The position numbers were made by a program, and so were the translations under genes. 32,389 nt of DNA from an uncultured Trueperaceae bacterium (GTDB taxonomy: Bacteria; Deinococcota; Deinococci; Deinococcales; Trueperaceae), in contig CALDPK010000269.1 of NCBI GenBank assembly GCA_937911855.1, positions 1 through 32,389 on the forward strand, given 5' to 3'. Under the pieces are notes generated by a model, which saw only the letters and a program-made list of their open reading frames with translations, had not been told where the DNA came from and searched no databases. Below, in pieces: positions 15,747 to 21,799 of the stretch; the stretch's first letter is position 1, and the number at the start of each line of letters is the position of its first letter.

Positions 15747-17747
15747 ATGAACAGGGACAATCACGGCTCCGTAGCCACCTACGTCATAGTTGCGCTCATC
15801 CTGGGGATGCTCACCTACATCGAGTTCGCCATCATCGAGTACGACTTCGCCTGGCTCAGCCGGACGGCAGTCATGGTCTCGCTGATCGTGATGACCATCG
15901 TCAAGTTCTTCCTCGTCGTCTACTTCTTCATGCACCTGAAAGACGACGACCGGGTGTACACAGGATTCTTCTCGAGCGGGATGATACTGGCGCTGGGCAC
16001 GTTCATCGGCCTCGCCTTCCTCTTCACCGTCACGAGCGTCTCCAACTACACGTTCACGAACAAGTCTCCGGACGTGGTCGAGCAGCAGACAGCTGCCGGC
16101 GCCCCGGGGCCCGTGGACCAGTCACAGCCCGTCACCGCGCCTGAAGCAGACGATCAGGACGCCTTCGCTGTCGGCGAGGAAGGCACGGTCACCCAGACCG
16201 TCGCCGCCTTCGACGCAGCCGCTGCGGAAGCCGCCTACATGGCCAGCTGCTCCTCCTGCCACCAGGCAGGAGGCACCGGCCTGCCCGGCGTCTTCCCGCC
16301 CATGGCCAACAACGCCAACGACATCTACAACGCCGAAGGCGGCCGCGAGTACCTGATGCACGCGGTGCTGTTCGGCCTGCAGGGCCCGATCGAAGTCGAC
16401 GGCACCACCTACAACGGCGCAATGCCCGCGTGGAACCAGCTGAGCGACACCGACCTGGCCGGCACCCTCAACCACATCACCACTGCCTGGGGCAACGACG
16501 CAGGACTGACTGACTTCGAGCCCTACACTGCCGACGACCTGGCAGCTGCCCGCGGCGCGGGCCTCAGCCCGGCTGACGTGCACGCCGAGCGCCTGGCGCT
16601 CGACATCGAATCGTCAGCCGCTGCTGCAGCTGATGAAGCACCTGCTGACGAAGCTCCGGCCGAAGAAGCAGAACCTGCTGAAGAGGAAGCCGAAGAGGCT
16701 GCGGAAGCTGAAGAGGCTGAAGAAGCCGATGCAGCTGACGCGGCCCCTGCTGCAGTCGCAGGTGATCTGGACCTCGCCGCAGGTGAGGTTGTCTACCAGT
16801 CACACTGCTTCGCCTGCCACCAGGGCACGGGCGAAGGCCTGGCCGGCGTCTTCCCGCCGCTCGCCGGCAACGCCGCCGAGCTTTACAACGCTGACGGAGG
16901 CCGCGAATACCTCCTGCAGGCAGTACTGTTCGGCGTCCAGGGTCCGATCGAGATTGACGGCACCACCTACAACGGTGCGATGCCCAGCTGGACCCAGCTG
17001 GACGACCAGGAGATCGCTGACGTCCTGAACTTCATCAGCGCCGGCTGGGACAACGCAGAGCTGCTTGAAGACTTCGAGCCCTACACGGCTGACGAAGTCG
17101 CAGCCGAGCGCCCGGAGCCTCTCTCCCCCGCCGACGTCCATGACAACCGTCCGGACGTAAGTGCAGCGCCCGCAGAAGAAGCGGAAGCTGCCGAAGAGGC
17201 AGAGGAAGCAGAAGCCGAGACCGAGGCCGAAGCGGCCGAGGAAGCTGAAGCGACCGAAGAGGCCGAAGCTGCAGAAGAAGCAGAGGAAGCTGAAGAAGCG
17301 GAAGAAGCCGAGGAAGCAGCTGCTGCAGTTGCAACCGCTGACTTCGACCGCGAAGCTGCAGAAGCTGCCTACATGGCCAGCTGCTCAAGCTGCCACGCCG
17401 CTACCGGCGCAGGCATCCCGCAGGTCTTCCCGCCGCTCGCCGGCCACGTTGATGACCTGTACAACGCCGATGGCGGCCGCGAGTACGTCATGAACGTCAT
17501 GCTGTATGGCCTGACCGGCAGCATCACCGTCGACGGCGTGACCTATGGCGGCGCAATGCCCGCCTGGGCCAACCTGAGCGACGAGGCGCTGGCCGACGTG
17601 TACAACCACATCGTCACTGCATGGGGCAACGAAGACTCCCTCGAGGACTTCGAACCCATGACTGCTGAAGAGTTCGCGGCACAGCGCGGACTCGGCCTGA
17701 GCACCTCAGACGTTTACGAACAGCGCGGTCAGCTCGGCCTCGACTGA
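15747..17747 (+). CDS. ctaF: Oxidase subunit IV fused to three tandem cytochrome c domains
   Basis: 666 residues, whereas CtaF is normally ~100. Residues 1-100 are a classic subunit IV with three membrane helices and the motif VYFFMHLKDDDRV. The rest would be exported. Three mono-heme cytochrome c units follow: CSSCH 168-172 with M226, CFACH 354-358 with M412, and CSSCH 546-550 with M604, each ligand Met in GAMP(A/S)W. The Cys-to-Met distance is 58 residues in all three. Each unit ends with a conserved tail (DFEPYTAD...LSPADVH). The units are joined by Ala/Glu-rich linkers at 290-339 and 472-530. AGGAG lies 8 nt before ATG 15747, and position in ctaCDEF is normal. The fusion is seen directly; a role as a tethered electron relay to CuA is inferred. 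The single continuous frame argues against chance joining. Confidence 0.93.
   Translation: MNRDNHGSVATYVIVALILGMLTYIEFAIIEYDFAWLSRTAVMVSLIVMTIVKFFLVVYFFMHLKDDDRVYTGFFSSGMILALGTFIGLAFLFTVTSVSNYTFTNKSPDVVEQQTAAGAPGPVDQSQPVTAPEADDQDAFAVGEEGTVTQTVAAFDAAAAEAAYMASCSSCHQAGGTGLPGVFPPMANNANDIYNAEGGREYLMHAVLFGLQGPIEVDGTTYNGAMPAWNQLSDTDLAGTLNHITTAWGNDAGLTDFEPYTADDLAAARGAGLSPADVHAERLALDIESSAAAAADEAPADEAPAEEAEPAEEEAEEAAEAEEAEEADAADAAPAAVAGDLDLAAGEVVYQSHCFACHQGTGEGLAGVFPPLAGNAAELYNADGGREYLLQAVLFGVQGPIEIDGTTYNGAMPSWTQLDDQEIADVLNFISAGWDNAELLEDFEPYTADEVAAERPEPLSPADVHDNRPDVSAAPAEEAEAAEEAEEAEAETEAEAAEEAEATEEAEAAEEAEEAEEAEEAEEAAAAVATADFDREAAEAAYMASCSSCHAATGAGIPQVFPPLAGHVDDLYNADGGREYVMNVMLYGLTGSITVDGVTYGGAMPAWANLSDEALADVYNHIVTAWGNEDSLEDFEPMTAEEFAAQRGLGLSTSDVYEQRGQLGLD
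16614..16763 (+). repeat. Acidic Ala/Glu low-complexity linker 1 in ctaF
   Basis: Encodes residues 290-339, almost only Ala, Glu, Asp and Pro with EEAEEA-type periodicity. At DNA level it is an imperfect GAAGMNGCN repeat. It separates cytochrome domains 1 and 2. Expected to be an extended acidic helix or flexible tether. Confidence 0.8.
17160..17336 (+). repeat. Acidic Ala/Glu low-complexity linker 2 in ctaF
   Basis: Encodes residues 472-530, dominated by a three-residue EEA repeat. The underlying GCNGARGAR-type DNA repeat is prone to slippage, so length may vary between strains. It separates cytochrome domains 2 and 3. Confidence 0.8.
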
Positions 17748-17788
17748 GCCTAACTGACGCTGAAGCGTCCGCAATTCTGCTTGATTCT

Positions 17789-17818
17789 GATAGACCGGGA
17801 GGTACCTCCCGGTCTATC
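17789..17818. repeat. 30-bp perfect palindrome between ctaF and ctaG
   Basis: GATAGACCGGGAGGT (17789-17803) is followed directly by its exact reverse complement (17804-17818), with no spacer. It lies 42 bp after the ctaF stop, and its right end overlaps the ctaG -10 box. As RNA it would fold into a long GC-rich hairpin and could end the cta operon, but no U-run follows. As DNA it could be an operator for a dimeric regulator of ctaG. Confidence 0.85.
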
Positions 17819-17820
17819 AT
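17815..17820 (+). promoter_or_regulatory. Leaderless -10 box (TATCAT) of ctaG
   Basis: TATCAT ends exactly 6 nt before the GTG start at 17827. Its first four bases are inside the 30-bp palindrome, so protein bound there, or a hairpin in read-through RNA, would influence initiation. Confidence 0.5.
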
Positions 17821-17826
17821 GTTTGT

Positions 17827-18660
17827 GTGGACCACCTTTACGTAAGCTGGCAAACTGACCCGGTGCTGATCGGCGGCATCTTCTCGCTCGCCCTGATCTA
17901 CACGCTGCTGGTCGGACCTTTGCGCAGCCGACTCGCTCCGGACAAACCGTTCCCGGTCAGGAACTCCATACTTTTCTACGCAGGCGTGGTGCTGTTCTAC
18001 CTCGCTGAAGGCTCACCCCTTCACGACCTGGCGGAACGCTACTCCCTGTTCGCGCACATGATCCAGCACAACGTGGTGTCGTACGTCGTCGCGCCGCTGC
18101 TGCTCGCCGGCACTCCGGTCTGGCTCGTCCAGCGGGTCGTCGTGAAGACACCATGGCTGTACGGGATCGCCCGGCGGGTACTCACACCGATTCCGGCTTT
18201 CTTCATTTTCACCATCGGTTATTCCATCTGGCACATCCCGGTCATCTATGACGGCGCGCTCCAGAACTCGACGCTGCACCACATCGAGCACGTGGTGTTC
18301 CTGGCGGTATCGCTGATCGTCTGGTGGCCCATCATGAGCCGGGTACCGGAACTGCCGGCTGCAGGCCGGCTCGTTCAGCTGGTTTACCTGTTCCTGTTAC
18401 CGATCGGCCAGATTGCTGTTTTCGCTGCGATCACCTTCGCCTGGGAGAACCTCTATCCCACTTACGACATGGCGCCCACCTGGTTCCTGCGCACCCAGCT
18501 TGAAGACCAGACGCTCGCCGGCGCTTTCATGAACGTGTCCGGCATGCTGGCGTTCGGCCTGCCGTTCATCGCGGTCTTCATGCGCTGGTATCACGAGGAG
18601 ACCGGTAAGACACTCGATGGCAAACCCATCAAGCCTGCCGTCAGCGAGGCAAGCTCTTGA
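17827..18660 (+). CDS. ctaG: caa3-type cytochrome c oxidase assembly factor CtaG
   Basis: A 277-residue polytopic membrane protein of the CtaG_caa3 family, with about seven helices. Diagnostic stretches are VLFYLAEGSPLHDLAERYSL, AHMIQHNVVSYVVAPLLLAG and HHIEHVVFLAVSLIVWWP. Conserved histidines in the SPLHD, HMIQHN and HHIEH segments may handle copper. In Bacillus, CtaG is needed for active caa3 oxidase, and the gene order ctaCDEFG is the same here. The start is GTG 17827, without a Shine-Dalgarno but with a -10 box 6 nt upstream, so it may be expressed separately from the structural genes. Its stop overlaps the TTG start of the HAD gene by 4 nt. Confidence 0.92.
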   Translation: MDHLYVSWQTDPVLIGGIFSLALIYTLLVGPLRSRLAPDKPFPVRNSILFYAGVVLFYLAEGSPLHDLAERYSLFAHMIQHNVVSYVVAPLLLAGTPVWLVQRVVVKTPWLYGIARRVLTPIPAFFIFTIGYSIWHIPVIYDGALQNSTLHHIEHVVFLAVSLIVWWPIMSRVPELPAAGRLVQLVYLFLLPIGQIAVFAAITFAWENLYPTYDMAPTWFLRTQLEDQTLAGAFMNVSGMLAFGLPFIAVFMRWYHEETGKTLDGKPIKPAVSEASS

Positions 18661-19283
18661 TCCGCGGGATAGCTTTCGACTGGGGCGGCATCTTCACTGA
18701 GGGAACGTTCGATTCAGACGCGGTCAGGAACCTGACGCGGGTTGCCGGTACGGACGAAGAACTGGTGCACGCCGCCTACTTCCCGCTCATGGAAGAGTTC
18801 GAGGTCGGCGCTTTCGACCTGGGCAGCTTCATCGACCGGTTCGTGGAACGGACGGGCAGCAGGGCCGACGAGGACCTGCTCGCCGGCACCTTCTTGAGCA
18901 GCGGCATACCGCGCACGGAGATGTACGGGATCCTGGCCGGCATCCCTGACACTTACCGGGTAGGCATGCTCTCGAACAACGTACCTGCGCTGTGCGACCG
19001 CGTGCGCGATGACCTGCGCATGGAGCGCATCGAGAAGTTTGTGTTCTCCAACGAGATCGGCGTCCGTAAACCCGATCCCGCTGCCTTCGCTGCCCTGGAG
19101 AACGCCATGGGCCTGCGACCAGAGGAAACCGTGTTCATCGATGACAGTGCCGCCAACATTCAGGCAGCACGGGAACTGGGTTTCCACGGCATCCTGCTCG
19201 ACAGCATGGCGAGCTTCACGCAGCAGTGGAACGCGCTGCTGCCCGGGCTGAAACTGACCGAACCAGACGCAGTCCTCCAGTAA
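18657..19283 (+). CDS. HAD-superfamily hydrolase (subfamily IA-like)
   Basis: A 208-residue cytoplasmic phosphatase-type protein. Motif I is FDWGGIFTE, with the nucleophile Asp present and the usual second Asp replaced by Gly, as in the DWGG subgroup. Motif II is MLSNN. Motif III/IV is the Lys in VRKPDP followed by VFIDDSAANIQAA. An alpha-helical cap lies between motifs I and II. The substrate is unknown. The start is TTG 18657, sharing TTGA with the ctaG stop, so it is coupled to ctaG. Whether it has anything to do with oxidase assembly is unknown. Confidence 0.88.
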   Translation: MIRGIAFDWGGIFTEGTFDSDAVRNLTRVAGTDEELVHAAYFPLMEEFEVGAFDLGSFIDRFVERTGSRADEDLLAGTFLSSGIPRTEMYGILAGIPDTYRVGMLSNNVPALCDRVRDDLRMERIEKFVFSNEIGVRKPDPAAFAALENAMGLRPEETVFIDDSAANIQAARELGFHGILLDSMASFTQQWNALLPGLKLTEPDAVLQ

Positions 19284-19284
19284 G

Positions 19285-19656
19285 GTGACCGAAGAGACGA
19301 GCCCGAACCGGGTCGCCATCCGGCTGCTGCAGGGCTACCTGTGGCACCCCACCGAGCTGGAGATCGACATGGCTGACTGGTTGCCTGCCGAGCTGCCGGG
19401 TGACATTCACGTGCTCTGGGACCCGCTGATGCGCGCGCCGTTCGCGTTCTTCGAGGACGGCACGCCCTCGAGCACCCAGAAGGTTTACCAGTTCACGGTG
19501 CTGGCGCGCACCTGGGCCGGCAGCGAGGACGAGCTGGGCGGAGTGCTGCCCTGGGTAGCGGAACAGCTTCAGGAGGCTCTTGAGAAGACGCCTGAGGGCG
19601 TTGGCTGGTCGGTGTCTGAAGACATGCGGCCGCTTGAAGCAACTGAACAGACTTAA
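19285..19656 (+). CDS. Small acidic protein of unknown function
   Basis: 123 residues, acidic, with no signal peptide or membrane segment. It is rich in Trp and Pro (YLWHPTELEIDMADWLP, HVLWDPLMRAPFAFFEDG). I do not recognise the family. The GTG start at 19285 lies one base after the HAD stop, suggesting co-transcription with ctaG and the HAD gene. There is no good Shine-Dalgarno. Its TAA stop shares TTAA with the stop of the convergent FtsB-like gene. Consistent coding composition and tight packing favour a real gene. Confidence 0.65.
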   Translation: MTEETSPNRVAIRLLQGYLWHPTELEIDMADWLPAELPGDIHVLWDPLMRAPFAFFEDGTPSSTQKVYQFTVLARTWAGSEDELGGVLPWVAEQLQEALEKTPEGVGWSVSEDMRPLEATEQT

Positions 19657-19952
19657 GGAATTCCGATTATCACGACGCGGGTTTCGTCCGGTCTCATGAA
19701 GCCCTGCCGACGGGCCAGCTGCTCGCGGTAGATGTCGTTGTCGCCGTTCTCGATTATGGCGTTGAGCCGGGCGGCTTCCGCCTCGAGTTCGGCGATATCC
19801 TGCTCAAGCACGGCGATGGCCTGCCTGGCTTCGAACCCGCGCCTCAGCTCCACGACGATCATGAATCCTGCCTGCAGGGTACCGATGATCGCCAGCAGAA
19901 TCAGGATGCCGCGCATCATCCTTGCACCCCGGTCCAGCGCCCGCATCTCCAC
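19653..19952 (-). CDS. FtsB/DivIC-like septum formation protein
   Basis: 99 residues: a short cytoplasmic N-terminus, one membrane helix (about 14-33, ILILLAIIGTLQAGFMIVV), a coiled coil (about 38-68, VLEQDIAELEAEAARLNAI), and the ending YREQLARRQGFMRPDETRVV. That layout and the (I/Y)REQLAR--G---PDE motif are typical of FtsB/DivIC, which bridges FtsL and FtsQ in the divisome. The identification rests on architecture plus the short motif. The start is GTG 19952, with TAGACT 6 nt upstream, so probably leaderless. It overlaps the convergent 123-residue gene by 4 bp. Confidence 0.72.
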   Translation of the reverse strand: MEMRALDRGARMMRGILILLAIIGTLQAGFMIVVELRRGFEARQAIAVLEQDIAELEAEAARLNAIIENGDNDIYREQLARRQGFMRPDETRVVIIGIP

Positions 19953-19958
19953 GAATCA

Positions 19959-19964
19959 AGTCTA
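19959..19964 (-). promoter_or_regulatory. Leaderless -10 box (TAGACT) of the FtsB-like gene
   Basis: On the minus strand TAGACT is followed by 6 nt and the GTG start at 19952, with no Shine-Dalgarno. It sits in the 34-bp gap after nucS, so this gene need not depend on nucS transcription. Confidence 0.45.
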
Positions 19965-19986
19965 CTATGCAGCCTGAAAAGGCCCG

Positions 19987-20745
19987 TCAGTCAAACAGTG
20001 GCACCTGTTCGGGTCCGCTGTCAGCAAGCTCCGGCAGCGCTGATACTTCCCTGAACTCCAGGCCCAGGCTCTCCAGCTGCTTCAGGGCCGGCGCGCTGAT
20101 TGATGGCGCAGCCAGAATGCCGCGCACCTGAGTGCCGACCTGCCCGGACACGGTGGTCACGTAACGGCTCAGCTGATGGACGGCCTCCTGGGTAGCCTTG
20201 CCGCGCTTCAGTTCAACCACCACGAGCCTGCCGTCCCGGTCGCGGGCGTACAGGTCGATGCCGCCGACGCCCGTGGGCACTTCGAGGTCGACCAGGGTCA
20301 GCCCGGGCTCGATTACTTCCGGGTCGCGGGCCAGCGCCTTCTGCATCTCAGATTCGCTGCCCATCAGCACGAAACCGGTCAGCTCGCGCAGCAGCAGCGC
20401 CTGGGCCAGGGCGGGTTCCAGGAACGCCACTCGGACGAACTCGGGCGGGGAGCGCCGTTCGGAAAGCAGTACGGCGACGCCATCTTCGACAGACAGGTCG
20501 ATTGAATCGGACTGCGGTTGCCAGTTGACGGGTTTGACGCCGCGCTGCCCGTGGATCTGCAGGCTGCCGCCGGGTTTGAGCATGAGCAGGAAGTCGCCTG
20601 CGTCGGCGGTGCTGGCGGCCCGGCCCGAGTAGAGGACTTCAAGCTCGCCGGCCACCTGGACCACGCAGTCTTCGCTGCCGACGTACTCACGCAGGAAGTC
20701 CAGCAGCTCTTCGGGTGAGGGCTGCTGGACCTGGCCTAGAAGCAC
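19987..20745 (-). CDS. nucS: Mismatch-specific endonuclease NucS/EndoMS
   Basis: 252 residues. The N-terminal dimerisation domain is followed by the RecB-like nuclease domain with GGIDLYARD (D164), VVVELKRGKA (E178, K180) and AVHQLSRYV (Q191), the catalytic pattern of NucS. The enzyme cuts both strands at mismatches and gives MutS/MutL-independent mismatch repair in Archaea, Actinobacteria and some Deinococcota. The C-terminus QVPLFD fits the QxxLF sliding-clamp-binding motif. The start is GTG 20745, one base after the stop of the ABC ATPase gene; the longer open frame to 20805 is antisense-like and Cys/Ser-rich, so I reject it. The gene appears to be the last of a four-gene importer unit. 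Confidence 0.92.
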   Translation of the reverse strand: MLLGQVQQPSPEELLDFLREYVGSEDCVVQVAGELEVLYSGRAASTADAGDFLLMLKPGGSLQIHGQRGVKPVNWQPQSDSIDLSVEDGVAVLLSERRSPPEFVRVAFLEPALAQALLLRELTGFVLMGSESEMQKALARDPEVIEPGLTLVDLEVPTGVGGIDLYARDRDGRLVVVELKRGKATQEAVHQLSRYVTTVSGQVGTQVRGILAAPSISAPALKQLESLGLEFREVSALPELADSGPEQVPLFD

Positions 20746-20746
20746 G

Positions 20747-21799
20747 TCACCGGGGCAGCAGGAAGACCCCGGCGGGGCGGAACTGCAGGAACACGTGGTC
20801 GCCACGGGCGCGCTCTGTCACGCCCTCACCACTCAGGCTGGCGAAGATCTCACCGTACTCGGTATCGAACATGTACTCATTGTACGGGCCGAGGTAGGCG
20901 TTGCTGCGCACCACGGCGGGCAGGCCGCTCTCGGCGAACTCCACCCCTTCCGGACGGACGACCAGTTCAACGTCACCCGGCGGCAGGTCCTGCTCGTGCG
21001 GGAAGCTGTAGTTGCCCATGGTCACGTGGGTGCCGTCGTAATTGGCTGACAGGAAGTTGGCCGCGCCGATGAAGTCCGCCACGAAGCGGCTTTCGGGCTG
21101 GGTGTAGAGCGCGTGCGGTCCGCCCAGCTGCTCGATGTTGCCTTCGTTCATCACTACGATGCGGTCGCTGATGGCGAGCGCCTCTTCCTGGTCGTGGGTG
21201 ACGTACACGGTGGTTATGCCCAGCTCCTGCTGGAGTTCGCGGATCTCCTCGCGCACGCGGCGCCTGAGTTTGGCGTCCAGGTTCGAGAGGGGTTCGTCGA
21301 ACAGCAGCACCCGGGGCCTGATGGCCAGCGCCCGGGCCAGGGCCACCCGCTGCTGCTGGCCACCGCTGAGTGCGTTGACCGGGCGCTCGATGAGCTGCTC
21401 CAGGCCGACCATCTTCAGCGCGACCTCGACGCCCTCCCGCACCTCGTCTTGGGATTTCTTGGCAACTCGCAGGCCGTAGGCGACGTTCTCGAACACGTTC
21501 ATGTGCGGGAACAGTGCGTAGCTCTGGAACACCATGGTGACGTCACGCAGGTAGGCGGGCAGGCGGGTGATGTCCTCGCCGTCCAGCAGGATCCGGCCTT
21601 TGGTGGCGCGTTCCAGGCCGGCGATCATGCGCAGCGTGGTGGTCTTGCCACAGCCTGACGGGCCGAGCAGCGTCAGCAGTTCACCCGGCTCGATCTTCAG
21701 GTCGATGGAATCAACCGCAAGTGACTCGCGGCTGTAACGTTTCTCAAGCCCGACAAGTTCAACGGTCGCGGGCTGCCTGTCTTTGAGTGTCATGGTCAT
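20747..21799 (-). CDS. ABC importer ATPase, FbpC/PotA type (system 1)
   Basis: 350 residues. Walker A is GPSGCGKTT (46-54), the Q-loop is VFQSYALFP, the signature is LSGGQQQR (144-151), Walker B is VLLFDEP (164-170), the D-loop is SNLDAK, and the switch His is H202 in VTHDQEE. A C-terminal TOBE-type regulatory region (about 240-350) is typical of iron, spermidine/putrescine and aminoethylphosphonate importers. It powers the permease encoded upstream, with which it shares ATGA. nucS follows one base after its stop. Confidence 0.94.
   Translation of the reverse strand: MTMTLKDRQPATVELVGLEKRYSRESLAVDSIDLKIEPGELLTLLGPSGCGKTTTLRMIAGLERATKGRILLDGEDITRLPAYLRDVTMVFQSYALFPHMNVFENVAYGLRVAKKSQDEVREGVEVALKMVGLEQLIERPVNALSGGQQQRVALARALAIRPRVLLFDEPLSNLDAKLRRRVREEIRELQQELGITTVYVTHDQEEALAISDRIVVMNEGNIEQLGGPHALYTQPESRFVADFIGAANFLSANYDGTHVTMGNYSFPHEQDLPPGDVELVVRPEGVEFAESGLPAVVRSNAYLGPYNEYMFDTEYGEIFASLSGEGVTERARGDHVFLQFRPAGVFLLPR

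Noticed and set aside
16614..17336. Considered a CRISPR-like or minisatellite array
   Set aside because: The repeats are in-frame coding Ala/Glu linkers of one protein, with no regular repeat-spacer structure.
17035..17388. Leu/Arg-rich minus-strand frame opposite the second ctaF linker
   Set aside because: A direct consequence of the EEA-type DNA repeat read in reverse (poly-Leu); not a leucine-rich protein.
21113..21658. 181-codon plus-strand frame opposite ATPase 1
   Set aside because: It mirrors the ATPase codons; the Walker motifs lie on the minus strand.
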